Position numbers and translations under genes: made by a program
Notes under the pieces: model-generated
The model's database searches: none
What the model was told of the DNA's origin: nothing
Seen by the model: only the letters and a program-made list of their open reading frames with translations
Shown: in pieces, positions 44,368 to 53,452 of the stretch
Position numbering within the stretch: the first letter of the stretch is position 1
How the letters are laid out: every line of letters starts with the position of its first letter
DNA from: Pseudomonas sp. Irchel s3b2
GTDB lineage: Bacteria; Pseudomonadota; Gammaproteobacteria; Pseudomonadales; Pseudomonadaceae
DNA: 64,000 nt
NCBI RefSeq assembly: GCF_900187445.1
Contig: NZ_FYEB01000001.1
Coordinates: 682,001-746,000, forward strand
Direction of reading: 5' to 3'

Positions 44368-44395
44368 ATTCAGCTCAGGTTCAGAGTGCGTTCAG
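44368..44395 (+). promoter_or_regulatory. PhoP box (three direct half-sites) upstream of oprH
   Basis: ATTCAG-CTCAG-GTTCAG-AGTGC-GTTCAG: half-sites spaced 11 bases apart, the last two exact. The PhoP consensus is two such direct repeats with a 5-base gap. It lies about 73 bases before oprH, so the operon is probably autoregulated under low Mg2+. Confidence 0.85.
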
Positions 44396-44467
44396 GGGCA
44401 GTACAGGGAGCGGGCAGTAACCTTGCCCCGTACCCGAAAAGCACATAGCGCATGAGGAAACTCCCCA

Positions 44468-45070
44468 ATGACTACTCTTAAAAAACTGCTTCTGGCTTTC
44501 ACCATGATGGGCGCCAGTGTGGCGGCCCACGCCGATACCACCAACTTCGCCGGCCTGAGCTTTGGTCAGACCAGCGACAAGGTTAAAAAATCCAGCGCCC
44601 TGAACGACAACCTCAACCACCCGAACGCCGACGGCGTGATCGGCAAGGACAATACCTGGGGCGTGCGTCTGGGCCAGCAAGACAGCAAGGGCCGCTACTA
44701 CGCCACTTATGACAACGTCTCAGGCTCGCACAATGGCATTAAACTGCGTCAGGAAAACCTGCTGGGCAGCTACGATTTGTTTTACCCGGTGGGTGGCAGC
44801 ACCAGACTGTTCGGCGGTGCCACCGCTGGTTTGACCAAACTGACCCAGGATTCGCCAGGCTTCAGCCGCGACAGCGACATCGGTTATGCCATTGGCGGTC
44901 AGGTCGGTGTATTGCAGCAAGTTTCGCAAAACACCTCGGTCGAGCTGGGTTACCGTTACCTGCGCAGCAACGCCAGCACCGAGATGAGCGAGCGCGGCGG
45001 CAGCAAACAGGGTTCGCTGGACTTGACCAGCAGTGCCCAGACCTACCTGTCCGCCAATTACGCTTTCTAA
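44468..45070 (+). CDS. oprH: Outer membrane protein OprH
   Basis: 200 residues. Signal peptide to about ADT (22), then an eight-strand beta-barrel pattern of alternating residues, ending in the aromatic terminus LSANYAF. Several stretches match what I remember of P. aeruginosa OprH (GRYYATYDNVSGS, KLRQENLLGSYD, LGYRYLRSNASTEM). OprH binds lipopolysaccharide and stabilises the outer membrane when divalent cations are scarce. It precedes phoP-phoQ, as in P. aeruginosa, and has a PhoP box. Confidence 0.92.
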   Translation: MTTLKKLLLAFTMMGASVAAHADTTNFAGLSFGQTSDKVKKSSALNDNLNHPNADGVIGKDNTWGVRLGQQDSKGRYYATYDNVSGSHNGIKLRQENLLGSYDLFYPVGGSTRLFGGATAGLTKLTQDSPGFSRDSDIGYAIGGQVGVLQQVSQNTSVELGYRYLRSNASTEMSERGGSKQGSLDLTSSAQTYLSANYAF

Positions 45071-45085
45071 GTGTTTCGTTGCCTG

Positions 45086-45161
45086 CACATGTAGGAGCCA
45101 GGCTTGCCGGCGAAGGCGTCCTTAAGAGCGCCTTCGCCGGCAAGCCTGGCTCCTACATGTG
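45086..45161. repeat. Long inverted repeat between oprH and phoP
   Basis: Two perfect ~33-base arms (CACATGTAGGAGCCAGGCTT... and complement) around ten bases. REP-type; the transcript would form a very stable hairpin and may reduce phoPQ expression relative to oprH. Confidence 0.85.
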
Positions 45162-45203
45162 CGGTTGCGCCTTTGGAGATGTTGATTTGCCCAGGAGAGC
45201 GTT

Positions 45204-45881
45204 ATGAAATTGCTGGTCGTCGAAGATGAAGCGCTGTTGCGCCATCACCTGCAAACCCGCCTGACGGATAGCGGCCATGTGGTCGAGTCCGTGGCCAACG
45301 CCATCGATGCGTTGTACCAGGCCGAGCAGTTCAACCATGACCTGGCGGTAATCGACCTCGGTTTGCCGGGCATGGGCGGGCTCGACCTGATTCGTCAGTT
45401 GCGTTCCCAGGGCAAGACCTTCCCGATCCTGATCCTCACCGCGCGCGGCAATTGGCAGGACAAGGTCGAAGGCCTCGCCGCCGGTGCCGACGACTACGTG
45501 GTCAAGCCGTTCCAGTTCGAAGAGCTGGACGCCCGCCTGAATGCCTTGCTACGCCGCTCCAGCGGTTTCACCCAGTCGACCATCGTCGCCGGTCCCTTGC
45601 TGCTGGACCTCAACCGCAAACAGGCATCCCTCGATGAACAACCGCTGGCGTTGACCGCCTACGAATACCGGATCCTCGAGTACCTGATGCGCCATCACCA
45701 GCAAGTGGTGGCCAAGGACCGCTTAATGGAGCAGCTCTACCCGGATGACGGCGAGCGCGACCCGAATGTGATCGAAGTGCTGGTCGGCCGCTTGCGCCGC
45801 AAACTCGAAGGCCCATCTGGCTTCAAGCCGATCGATACTGTGCGTGGCCTCGGCTACCTGTTTAACGAGCGCTGCACTTGA
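45204..45881 (+). CDS. phoP: Two-component response regulator PhoP
   Basis: 225 residues, OmpR family. Receiver: EDE, phospho-Asp in LAVIDLGLPGMGG, Lys in DDYVVKPFQ. The winged helix: QPLALTAYEYRILEYLMRH, DPNVIEVLVGRLRRK, TVRGLGYLF. It activates Mg2+-starvation and cationic-peptide-resistance genes. CAGGAGAG precedes the ATG; the stop overlaps the phoQ start. Confidence 0.93.
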   Translation: MKLLVVEDEALLRHHLQTRLTDSGHVVESVANAIDALYQAEQFNHDLAVIDLGLPGMGGLDLIRQLRSQGKTFPILILTARGNWQDKVEGLAAGADDYVVKPFQFEELDARLNALLRRSSGFTQSTIVAGPLLLDLNRKQASLDEQPLALTAYEYRILEYLMRHHQQVVAKDRLMEQLYPDDGERDPNVIEVLVGRLRRKLEGPSGFKPIDTVRGLGYLFNERCT

Positions 45882-47224
45882 TTCGTTCCCTTCGTGTCCG
45901 ATTGATGCTCGCCGCCACAATCCTGGCGGTGTTGTTCATGCTGGCGTTGCTGCCGGCGATGCAGGGCGCGTTCAGCCTGGCGTTGCAGGATTCCATCGAG
46001 CAGCGCCTGGCGTCGGACTTCACCACGCTGATCTCCGCCGCGCGGGTGGATAACAACCGCTTGCAGATGCCGACGCAACTGCCCGATGAGCGTTTCAACC
46101 TCACCGACAGCCGTTTGCTCGGCTACATCTACGACCGCGAAGGTCATCTGGTCTGGCGTTCGAAAGCCACCCAGGAAGAGAAGATCAACTACAAGCCACG
46201 TTACGACGGGCGCGGCAACGAGTTCGCGAGAATCCGAGAAGCCAACGGTGAAGAGTTCTTCGTCTATGACGTCGAGGTCAAGCTGCTGGGCGGCCAAAGC
46301 GCGGCGTTCAGCATCGTCGCCCTGCAACCGGTGCGCGAATACGAGATCACCCTCGAAGGCCTTCGGGAAAACCTTTATCTGGGCTTCGGCGCAGCCTTGC
46401 TGGTGTTGCTCGCTTTGCTGTGGATCGGCCTGACCTGGGGCTTGCAGGCGTTGCGTCGGTTGAGCCAGGAACTGGACCAGATCGAAAGCGGCACTCTGGA
46501 AAGCCTCAGCGAACAACACCCGCGTGAACTGCTGCGCTTGACCGGCTCGCTCAACCGCTTATTGCACAGCGAGCGTGAGCAGCGCAGCCGCTATCGCGAT
46601 TCCCTCGACGACCTGGCTCACAGCCTGAAAACCCCGCTGACGGTGTTGCAAGGGGTCAGCGAAGACATGGCGCAAAAGCCGCAAGAGCGCGATCAGGCTT
46701 GGGTGCTGCAAACCCAGATCGAACGCATGAGCCAGCAAATCAGTTATCAGCTGCAACGCGCCAGCCTGCGCAAAAGCGGTCTGGTGCGCCACCAGGTGCG
46801 CCTGCGCCCGGTTCTGAAAAGCCTCTGCGACACGCTGGACAAGGTCTATCGCGACAAATGCGTGCGGGTCGCTTTCGATCTGCCGGAGCCGTGCTACGTG
46901 CCGATCGAGCAGGGCGCCTTGCTGGAAATGATGGGCAACCTGCTGGAAAACGCCTATCGCCTGTGCCTGAGCGAAGTACGTATCAGCGTGCGCGAAACCC
47001 TCAGTGGCATTGAACTCTGCGTCGAAGATGACGGGCCGGGCGTGCCACCGGATCAGCGTGCGCGGATTCTGCAGCGTGGCGAGCGGCTGGATCGCCAGCA
47101 TCCGGGGCAGGGGATCGGGTTGGCAGTGGTCAAGGACATCATCGAAAGCTACAGCGCCAAGCTGACGCTGGGGGATTCGCCAATGGGCGGGGCGGCGTTC
47201 CGGATTCATTTTCCGGTGGTGTGA
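45878..47224 (+). CDS. phoQ: Sensor histidine kinase PhoQ
   Basis: 448 residues. First membrane helix (LRVRLMLAATILAVLFMLALL), an acidic periplasmic sensor to about 165, second helix LYLGFGAALLVLLALLWIGL, HAMP, H-box LDDLAHSLKTPLTVLQG, N-box NLLENAYRLC, G1 VEDDGPGVPP and a final GGAAFRIHFPVV. It senses divalent cations and peptides and controls PhoP. TTG start overlapping phoP (TTGA). Confidence 0.92.
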   Translation: MIRSLRVRLMLAATILAVLFMLALLPAMQGAFSLALQDSIEQRLASDFTTLISAARVDNNRLQMPTQLPDERFNLTDSRLLGYIYDREGHLVWRSKATQEEKINYKPRYDGRGNEFARIREANGEEFFVYDVEVKLLGGQSAAFSIVALQPVREYEITLEGLRENLYLGFGAALLVLLALLWIGLTWGLQALRRLSQELDQIESGTLESLSEQHPRELLRLTGSLNRLLHSEREQRSRYRDSLDDLAHSLKTPLTVLQGVSEDMAQKPQERDQAWVLQTQIERMSQQISYQLQRASLRKSGLVRHQVRLRPVLKSLCDTLDKVYRDKCVRVAFDLPEPCYVPIEQGALLEMMGNLLENAYRLCLSEVRISVRETLSGIELCVEDDGPGVPPDQRARILQRGERLDRQHPGQGIGLAVVKDIIESYSAKLTLGDSPMGGAAFRIHFPVV

Positions 47225-47235
47225 TCCCTGTCACC

Positions 47236-47266
47236 GATCGTTCCCACGCGGAGCGTGGGAACGATC
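47236..47266. repeat. GATCGTTCCCACGC hairpin after phoQ
   Basis: GATCGTTCCCACGC / GCGTGGGAACGATC with a three-base centre, 11 bases after the phoQ stop. Possibly acts as an mRNA end. Confidence 0.8.
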
Positions 47267-47384
47267 AAAGGCTCGGTGTCAGACCGCTAAACAAGCGCTG
47301 TTTAAACGACACTTCCAGATACTCTCCCAGGCTACACATTCTTGCGCCGCTGCCTACGACTACGCGAGAATCCGCCGGCTTGTG

Positions 47385-47640
47385 CGCCTGGGATGTGGGC
47401 TCTATCGTTTGCGGGTCGCTGACGAATCAGCGATCGGGTTTAGCGATCCGATCCCATACACAGACGCAAAAGCGCCCAAGTTTTGATTGCAGTTCTTATT
47501 GCCTGCAATTCGCGTAATGGTGGCTGTGCGTGGGAGACCTTCGAGTCTACCCGGGGTTTCTGTGACCCGGATCGCTAACCTGCGTACAGCCGCCACCTTT
47601 ACTTGTTTAGCGATAGGTCGTGGCGGCTCAACCAACCACG
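47385..47640 (+). ncRNA. Hairpin-rich leader or candidate structured RNA upstream of DUF6124 gene
   Basis: Successive hairpins can be drawn: CGCTGA-CGAA-TCAGCG (about 47417-47433), ATTGCAG/CTGCAAT (47486-47509), and an outer helix GGTGGC/GCCACC (47519 with 47592-47597) enclosing GGGAGAC/GTCTACCC and CCGGG/CCCGG. Short frames through it are probably not genes. It could be a cis-element or independent RNA; no known family is recognised. Confidence 0.4.
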
Positions 47641-47649
47641 GAGCTCCGC

Positions 47650-48009
47650 ATGTTCAAGATCACGCCCAACCCACCGGAAACCGACGACGTTTCCCCGTAC
47701 GAAACCCCCGACTCCAAAAAACTCAACGAAGCCTCTGACCGCGCCCTCAATTACTACCTCAAACCACCCATCCCCAAAGACACCCCGCGCAAACCCAGCA
47801 CTATTTACCACGTCGGCGCCGAGGTCGATAACGAAACCCTGCTGGTCAACGCCTGCGAATCCCTGGCGTCAGCGAGCATGATGCTCAGTGAGTTCGCTGG
47901 ATTGATGGACATGCCACATCGCAACATGATGTTGGGGATTCAATCGGTGGTCATGCTCGGCGAGCTGGCGGTGAACCGGGTGCTGGATAACCTCGATCCG
48001 CGAGGCTAA
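47650..48009 (+). CDS. DUF6124 family small protein
   Basis: 119 residues. The N-terminus is polar (NPPETDDVSPYETPDSKKLNEA). The C-terminal half is a conserved helix pair (TLLVNACESLASASMMLSEFAG, then QSVVMLGELAVNRVLDNL) characteristic of a Pseudomonas family formerly grouped as DUF3077. The function is unknown. The ATG at 47650 follows GGAG. Members often occur in several copies per genome, which fits the repeat-like leader. Confidence 0.7.
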   Translation: MFKITPNPPETDDVSPYETPDSKKLNEASDRALNYYLKPPIPKDTPRKPSTIYHVGAEVDNETLLVNACESLASASMMLSEFAGLMDMPHRNMMLGIQSVVMLGELAVNRVLDNLDPRG

Positions 48010-48019
48010 CAGACACACT

Positions 48020-48133
48020 GATCGTTCCCACGCTCTGCGTGGGAATGCCTCAACGGACGCTCCGCGTTCGGCTCTAGAGGCTGGGACGCGGAGCGTCCCG
48101 GGCTGCATTCCCACGCGGAGCGTGGGAACGATC
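48020..48133. repeat. Composite GATCGTTCCCACGC repeat
   Basis: Outer arms as at 43412-43522, with internal GACGCGGAGCGTCC. It lies between the convergent DUF6124 and AraC-type genes. Confidence 0.8.
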
Positions 48134-48141
48134 AAACAAAA

Positions 48142-49155
48142 TCAGTTCTCTTGGGCGCGATAGGCCCCAGGCGTCAACCCCGTCCACTTCTTGAACGCCC
48201 GGTGAAACGCCGAAGGTTCTGAAAAACCCAGCTGCTCGGCAATCTGTTGCAACGACAGATCCGCGCGCCCCAGGTGATAAATCGCAATATCCCGCCGCAA
48301 CTGGTCCTTCAACTCCTGAAAACTCGTGCCTTCTTCGCGCAAATGCCGACGCAAGGTTTGCGGGCTGATGTGCAGGTGCGCGGCCACCGCTTCCAGGTCC
48401 GGCCAGCGCGCACTGTCGCGGCTGAGCAAGCGGCGCAACTGGCTGCTCAGGCTGTCGCCTTCGTCGGGGCGTGAGAGCAGGTCGGCGGGGGAGCGCTCGA
48501 GAAAGTGCTTGAGGGTGCGTTCGTCCTGTAACAGCGGCATGTTCAGGTAGCGACTGTGGAATAACAGACTGCTTTGCGCCGTCGTGCTCTTTACGGTGGA
48601 AAAGCCCAGCGGGCAGGAAAACAGCAAGTCGTATTCGGCCCCGTGTTCGGGCCTCGGGTAGCTGAACGTGGCCTGCTCCAGACGAATGCGCTGGCCGATC
48701 AGCCAACTGCCGAACCGATGCCAGATCACCAACAGGCTTTCGCTGAGGAAATGGTCCGGGTCCCACAGCGGCGAATCGTCCAGGCCCAGACGAACCATGT
48801 CGCCTTCGCGGCTCAGTGTCAGACGCGGCGCGCCGGGGAACAGGCTGTAAAACAATAAACCGCGATTGAGCGCTTTCTCCAGCGTGCGGCAGTGGATCAC
48901 CGCGTGGCACATCATCGCGAAGCTGCCGGGTTTGCTTGGGGCCTGCCCGAAGCCCAGGTATTCGTCGTCCAGGGCCAGCCACAGTCCCTGGATCAATCGG
49001 GCGAACTGCTCGGGCGCGATCCGGGCGCGCGGCTCCTCAAGCAGCTCGGGGCTGATCCCCAGTTGCTGCAACAGACTCGAATAGTCGTAGCCACGCCGGC
49101 GCGCGCCACCGAGGGCGGCACGGGCGAAATGGCTGGCGATGGTGCGTTCGCGCAT
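48142..49155 (-). CDS. AraC-family transcriptional regulator
   Basis: 337 residues: an N-terminal Arabinose_bd-like domain (RRGYDYSSLLQQLGISPELLEEP, FARLIQGLWLALDDEYLGFGQ) and a C-terminal double HTH (LEAVAAHLHISPQTLRRHLREEG; LSLQQIAEQLGFSEPSAFHRAFKKWTG). This architecture occurs in regulators of lipid, quaternary amine or aromatic catabolism. The longer frame starts from TTG and is unlikely. It is divergent from dctA and might regulate it or itself; no operator is evident. Confidence 0.88.
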   Translation of the reverse strand: MRERTIASHFARAALGGARRRGYDYSSLLQQLGISPELLEEPRARIAPEQFARLIQGLWLALDDEYLGFGQAPSKPGSFAMMCHAVIHCRTLEKALNRGLLFYSLFPGAPRLTLSREGDMVRLGLDDSPLWDPDHFLSESLLVIWHRFGSWLIGQRIRLEQATFSYPRPEHGAEYDLLFSCPLGFSTVKSTTAQSSLLFHSRYLNMPLLQDERTLKHFLERSPADLLSRPDEGDSLSSQLRRLLSRDSARWPDLEAVAAHLHISPQTLRRHLREEGTSFQELKDQLRRDIAIYHLGRADLSLQQIAEQLGFSEPSAFHRAFKKWTGLTPGAYRAQEN

Positions 49156-49348
49156 AGAGGGCAGGTCCGTCCACTGAGCAATGGATGGTAGCGGTGCCCG
49201 TGAAGAATGAACAAGGCGGATATCCGCCAAATTGCAGGACGAGGTTTGGCTGATGGGCGGAAATCCGCCACATCGTTGTAACTGATTGGTGACGAAGAAA
49301 AACCTGTAACCCTTGATGTCACAAGGCTGGCAGGTTTTTTTTCGAAGG

Positions 49349-49363
49349 TGGCACGGGGCTTGC
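49349..49363 (+). promoter_or_regulatory. Sigma-54 promoter of dctA
   Basis: TGGCACG-GGGC-TTGC with GG and GC ten bases apart, 133 bases before the dctA ATG. dctA is classically RpoN/DctD-dependent; the dctB-dctD genes are not in the window. Confidence 0.88.
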
Positions 49364-49495
49364 GATACAAGCTGCAGATGTCTGCCATCGCGCAGCTCGA
49401 CAAAACAAATCCCTCCAGTGCAGGAGGGTTCGCAAATGAGGTGTCAGGGGCAACAGTTGGATGTTGTTACTGAGGCACTCTTGAGGAACTTTGCA

Positions 49496-50830
49496 ATGAC
49501 GACTCGTCAGCCACTGTATAAATCCCTGTACTTCCAGGTGATCGTTGCCATCGCTATCGGCATCCTGCTCGGTCACTTCTACCCGCAGACCGGTGTAGCC
49601 CTCAAGCCGCTGGGTGACGGGTTCATCAAACTGATCAAAATGGTCATCGCACCGATCATCTTCTGTACCGTTGTCAGCGGCATCGCCGGCATGCAGAACA
49701 TGAAATCGGTGGGCAAGACAGGCGGCTATGCGCTGCTGTACTTCGAAATCGTCTCCACCATTGCCTTGCTGATCGGTCTGGTCGTGGTCAACGTTGTGCA
49801 ACCGGGCGCCGGCATGCACATCGACGTGACGACCCTGGACACCAGCAAAATCGCTGGCTTCATCTCGGCCGGTAAAGACCAGAGCATCATTGCCTTTGTC
49901 CTCAATGTAATCCCGAACACCATCGTCGGCGCCTTCGCCAACGGCGACATTCTGCAAGTGCTGATGTTCTCGGTGATCTTCGGTTTCGCCCTGCATCGCC
50001 TGGGTGCCTACGGCAAACCGGTGCTGGACTTCATCGATCGCTTTGCTCACGTGATGTTCAACATCATCAACATGATCATGAAGCTCGCTCCAGTCGGCGC
50101 GTTCGGTGCGATGGCCTTCACCATCGGTGCCTACGGTGTCGGTTCGCTGGTGCAACTCGGTCAGCTGATGATCTGCTTCTACATCACCTGCATCCTGTTC
50201 GTGGTTCTGGTACTGGGCGCGATCTGCCGCGCACACGGTTTCAGCGTTATCAAGCTGATTCGCTACATCCGTGAAGAACTGTTGATCGTACTGGGCACTT
50301 CCTCTTCGGAATCCGCGCTGCCACGCATGCTGATCAAAATGGAGCGCCTGGGTGCGGATAAATCGGTTGTGGGTCTGGTGATTCCGACTGGTTACTCGTT
50401 CAACCTCGACGGTACTTCGATCTACCTGACCATGGCGGCTGTGTTCATCGCTCAGGCGACTGACACCCCGATGGACCTCACTCACCAGATCACCTTGCTG
50501 CTGGTGCTGCTGTTGTCCTCCAAAGGTGCGGCGGGTGTGACCGGTAGTGGTTTCATCGTGCTGGCAGCCACCCTGTCGGCCGTGGGTACTCTGCCGGTTG
50601 CTGGCCTGGCGCTGATCCTCGGTATCGACCGCTTCATGTCCGAAGCCCGTGCGCTGACAAACCTTGTTGGTAACGCCGTGGCCACCCTCGTGGTCGCCAA
50701 GTGGGTGAAAGAGCTGGACGAAGACAAGCTGCAAGTCGAGCTGGCTTCCGGCGGTCGCGGTATCTCCGATACTCGCGAGGAAGATGACCTGGGTGTGGCT
50801 GAAGGCCCAACCCCGGCCAGCGTCAAGTAA
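49496..50830 (+). CDS. dctA: C4-dicarboxylate:cation symporter DctA
   Basis: 444 residues of the glutamate/aspartate-type (DAACS) fold: about eight membrane helices and two re-entrant loops, with [23 protein letters not shown], the serine-rich [33 protein letters not shown] (NMDGT-type cation site) and [19 protein letters not shown]. It imports succinate, fumarate and malate. [14 protein letters not shown] is the family start, with TGAGGA before the ATG; the upstream frame is leader. A Gly/Asp-rich tail follows. Confidence 0.95.
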   Translation: MTTRQPLYKSLYFQVIVAIAIGILLGHFYPQTGVALKPLGDGFIKLIKMVIAPIIFCTVVSGIAGMQNMKSVGKTGGYALLYFEIVSTIALLIGLVVVNVVQPGAGMHIDVTTLDTSKIAGFISAGKDQSIIAFVLNVIPNTIVGAFANGDILQVLMFSVIFGFALHRLGAYGKPVLDFIDRFAHVMFNIINMIMKLAPVGAFGAMAFTIGAYGVGSLVQLGQLMICFYITCILFVVLVLGAICRAHGFSVIKLIRYIREELLIVLGTSSSESALPRMLIKMERLGADKSVVGLVIPTGYSFNLDGTSIYLTMAAVFIAQATDTPMDLTHQITLLLVLLLSSKGAAGVTGSGFIVLAATLSAVGTLPVAGLALILGIDRFMSEARALTNLVGNAVATLVVAKWVKELDEDKLQVELASGGRGISDTREEDDLGVAEGPTPASVK

Positions 50831-50846
50831 GTACTCTGGCTGCATG

Positions 50847-50871
50847 AAAAACCCGCTTCGGCGGGTTTTTT
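50847..50871 (+). terminator. Terminator of dctA
   Basis: AAAAACCCGC-TTCG-GCGGGTTTTTT hairpin 16 bases after the stop. Confidence 0.9.
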
Positions 50872-50975
50872 CATGGCTGCGATTTGAGCGCAACGGTCAC
50901 TGCCACTGACACATAAGGTGATTGCTGCGATGTCCTCGGCTGCCTAGGCTTGGGGGATCGCACGGGAGAACGCTT

Positions 50976-52157
50976 ATGCTCGGTCCACTGGCATCACTCA
51001 AGGTTCTGGATTTCTCGACACTGTTGCCGGGGCCGTTCGCCTCGTTGCTGCTGGCAGACATGGGCGCCGAGGTGTTGCGCATCGAATCGCCGACCCGCAT
51101 GGACCTGCTGCGAGTATTGCCGCCGCACGATCAAGGCGTGTCGGCCAGCCACGCGTACCTCAATCGCAACAAGCGCAGCCTGGCGTTGGACCTCAAGCAG
51201 CCCGAGGCGCTGGAGGTGATCAAGCAATTGCTGCAGGATTACGACATTGTGCTGGAGCAGTTTCGCCCCGGCGTGATGGACCGGCTCGGTTTGGGGTATG
51301 AAGCCTTGAAGGCAATCAACCCGCGACTGATTTATGTGTCGATTACCGGCTACGGTCAGACCGGCCCCTACAAGGACCGCGCCGGGCATGACATCAACTA
51401 CCTGGCACTGGCGGGGCTTTCGAGCTACACCGGCCGCGCCGATGGCGGCCCGTTGCCGTTGGGCATGCAGGTGGCGGATGTCGCGGGAGGCTCGCTGCAC
51501 GGGGTGATTGGCCTGCTGGCGGCGGTGATCGCGCGGCAGCAGACCGGGCAGGGGCAGCATCTGGATGTAAGCATGACCGACTGCGCTTTCAGCCTGAATG
51601 CCATGGCCGGTGCCGGATACCTGGCCTGTGGTGTGGCGCCGGGCAGGGAAGAGCAGATGCTCAATGGTGGCAGCTTCTACGACTACTACCGTTCACGCGA
51701 TGGGCGCTGGTTGTCGGTGGGCAGCCTGGAGCCGGTGTTCATGCAGCAACTCTGCGCGGCGCTGGGTCGGCCGGAACTGGCGGCCGAAGGGCTGTCACCC
51801 GAACCGGCCCGGCAACAGGTGCTCAAGGAGGCGTTGAAAGTTGAATTCGAAAAATACGACTTTGCCACGTTGTGTGAGCTGTTTGCCGGGGTCGATGCGT
51901 GCGTCGAGCCGGTGTTGAGCCTGGGCGAAGCGGTGCGGCATCCGCAGCTGAAGGCACGGGAATTAGTGGTTGAAGTGCCGAGGGGCGATGGAACGACTCA
52001 GGCGCAGATGGCTTGTCCGTTGAAATTTTCGGATGGGTTGCCTGAGCCGCGGCATATTGGGGTGGGGGTGGGTGAGCATACCGATCAGGTGTTGGGGGAG
52101 TTGGGGTTTAGTGCGCAGCGCATCGAAGAGTTGCGTATGGCGAAAGTAGTGAGTTGA
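50976..52157 (+). CDS. CaiB/BaiF (class III) CoA-transferase, racemase-like
   Basis: 393 residues. The N-terminal motif LKVLDFSTLLPGPFASLLLADMGAEVLRIE and YLNRNKRSLALDLK, a catalytic Asp in YLALAGL/GHDIN, and GGSLHGVIGLLAAVIARQQTGQG are typical of class III CoA-transferases such as formyl-CoA transferase and alpha-methylacyl-CoA racemase. The choice between transferase and racemase cannot be settled. The ATG at 50976 follows GGGAGA. It stands alone, without a partner thiolase or dehydrogenase. Confidence 0.88.
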   Translation: MLGPLASLKVLDFSTLLPGPFASLLLADMGAEVLRIESPTRMDLLRVLPPHDQGVSASHAYLNRNKRSLALDLKQPEALEVIKQLLQDYDIVLEQFRPGVMDRLGLGYEALKAINPRLIYVSITGYGQTGPYKDRAGHDINYLALAGLSSYTGRADGGPLPLGMQVADVAGGSLHGVIGLLAAVIARQQTGQGQHLDVSMTDCAFSLNAMAGAGYLACGVAPGREEQMLNGGSFYDYYRSRDGRWLSVGSLEPVFMQQLCAALGRPELAAEGLSPEPARQQVLKEALKVEFEKYDFATLCELFAGVDACVEPVLSLGEAVRHPQLKARELVVEVPRGDGTTQAQMACPLKFSDGLPEPRHIGVGVGEHTDQVLGELGFSAQRIEELRMAKVVS

Positions 52158-52159
52158 TT

Positions 52160-52190
52160 GATCGTTCCCACGCGGAGCATGGGAACGATC
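52160..52190. repeat. GATCGTTCCCACGC hairpin
   Basis: Single palindromic unit directly after the CoA-transferase stop, like that at 47236. Confidence 0.78.
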
Positions 52191-52196
52191 ATGCGG

Positions 52197-52691
52197 TTAT
52201 TCGACCCGCATCTCACCACTAAACACCAACGTGCTGCGACAGCGCCGACACAAATATCGCCGCCCCTGTCTCACCAAACCATGACGCTGCGCCGAAAAAG
52301 GGAAATCGCTGTCGGGGCACGGGCATTTGTAGATGTAGCGGGTGACGCTGCGGCGTTTGACGTCGTAGGTGTGGCAGCGGTTGGGCGGCAGTTCGTACAC
52401 ACCGCGCATGATCAATTGCCACTCTTCACCATGGGGCTGGATACGGTCGCCGAACAGTTGATGGGCGATCAGGTGCGCGACTTCATGGGCCACGGTCTGC
52501 TTGAGGAAGTCTTCGGTGTTTTCCCGGTACAGCTGCGGATTGAAGCGCAGCAGGTTCTCGTGCAAATGCGCGACACCGGCTTTTTGCCCGCGCAGCTTGA
52601 GGCTCACCACGGGGCGTTTGAAAGGTCGTTTGAAAAAGGATTCGGCTTGTAGGAAACAGTCTTCGACGCGGGTATTGAGTTGCTCGGGCAT
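52197..52691 (-). CDS. sprT: SprT family zinc metalloprotease-like protein
   Basis: 164 residues. Zinc site HEVAH in FLKQTVAHEVAHLIAHQLFG, then HGEEW providing the third ligand. A C-terminal zinc-ribbon (YKCPCPDSD...YLCRRC) resembles SprT/Spartan proteins. In eukaryotes the family cleaves DNA-protein crosslinks; the bacterial role is poorly known. Confidence 0.88.
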   Translation of the reverse strand: MPEQLNTRVEDCFLQAESFFKRPFKRPVVSLKLRGQKAGVAHLHENLLRFNPQLYRENTEDFLKQTVAHEVAHLIAHQLFGDRIQPHGEEWQLIMRGVYELPPNRCHTYDVKRRSVTRYIYKCPCPDSDFPFSAQRHGLVRQGRRYLCRRCRSTLVFSGEMRVE

Positions 52692-52794
52692 GCTTGATGG
52701 ATCTCCAAGGATGTCGAGTATGCCGCAACCCCGGGGGCTTGCGAATCGCTCAGGTGCCGAATGGTCATCACTCCTGCCCTTTCTTAGAGAGTAG

Positions 52795-52818
52795 AAGGCC
52801 GCCTTGCGGCGGCCTGTG
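52795..52818 (-). terminator. Terminator-like hairpin after Yip1-family gene
   Basis: Minus strand GGCCGCC-GCAA-GGCGGCC followed by TTCT, about 30 bases after the stop. The T tract is short. Confidence 0.55.
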
Positions 52819-52849
52819 TTGGCAGATCTTGTTTTTGGTTAGTGTGTTG

Positions 52850-53452
52850 CTAATTGGTATAGACCGGCCCCACGCCGAGTCCCCAGACAATTACGGTGAA
52901 CGCCATGATCGCCACCAGCACCACCAGTCCTACGGCGAGTACCGAGCTTGAAAACAGGAATCCCTCGTCCGACGGAATGTTCATGAACGTTGGCAGACCC
53001 ACATACAGCAGGTACACCGTGTAGCAGATGGCTGCGGTGCCGACGATCATTCCCAACCACATGTGCGGGTACAGTGCCGCCAGACCGCCGATGAACAGTG
53101 GCGTCGCGGTGTACGTGGCGAACGCGACACAGCGCGCCAGGCTCGGGTTGGCGTCATAGGTGCGGGCCATCCAGTGAATGAACGCGCCCATCACCGCGAC
53201 ACCACCGAGCATCGCCAGGTACGACATGATGGTCATCCATAGCGCGCTTTCCATGGTCAGCATCACCGGCGCTCGATTACCAATGACCCAGCCGACCTGT
53301 GTGGTGCCGATAAACGCCGACACGGCAGGGATCGCCGCCAGAATCAGGGTGTGCGTGAGGTACATGTGGCTGATGCTTTCCTCCTGGTCGCCACGGATTT
53401 CTTTCCATTCCTGGTCAGGGTGGGTGAAGAGCCCCACTACGTGATGGATCAT
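52850..53452 (-). CDS. Yip1-family inner membrane protein
   Basis: 200 residues. A cytoplasmic start (HHVVGLFTHPDQEWKEIRGD) leads into five or so hydrophobic segments (HTLILAAIPAVSAFIGTTQVG, LAMLGGVAVMGAFIHWMA, PLFIGGLAALYPHMWLGMIVG, VGLVVLVAIMAFTVIVWG). The arrangement matches the Yip1 domain. Its role in bacteria is unknown. The ATG at 53452 with GGAGTG upstream is better than the earlier frame start. Confidence 0.8.
   Translation of the reverse strand: MIHHVVGLFTHPDQEWKEIRGDQEESISHMYLTHTLILAAIPAVSAFIGTTQVGWVIGNRAPVMLTMESALWMTIMSYLAMLGGVAVMGAFIHWMARTYDANPSLARCVAFATYTATPLFIGGLAALYPHMWLGMIVGTAAICYTVYLLYVGLPTFMNIPSDEGFLFSSSVLAVGLVVLVAIMAFTVIVWGLGVGPVYTN

Noticed and set aside
47221..47517. 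A gene directly after phoQ
   Set aside because: The frame runs through a palindromic repeat and the hairpin-rich leader and has no protein-like features.
49319..50893. A 524-codon minus-strand frame over dctA
   Set aside because: His/Gln/Asp-rich shadow of dctA with no domains.
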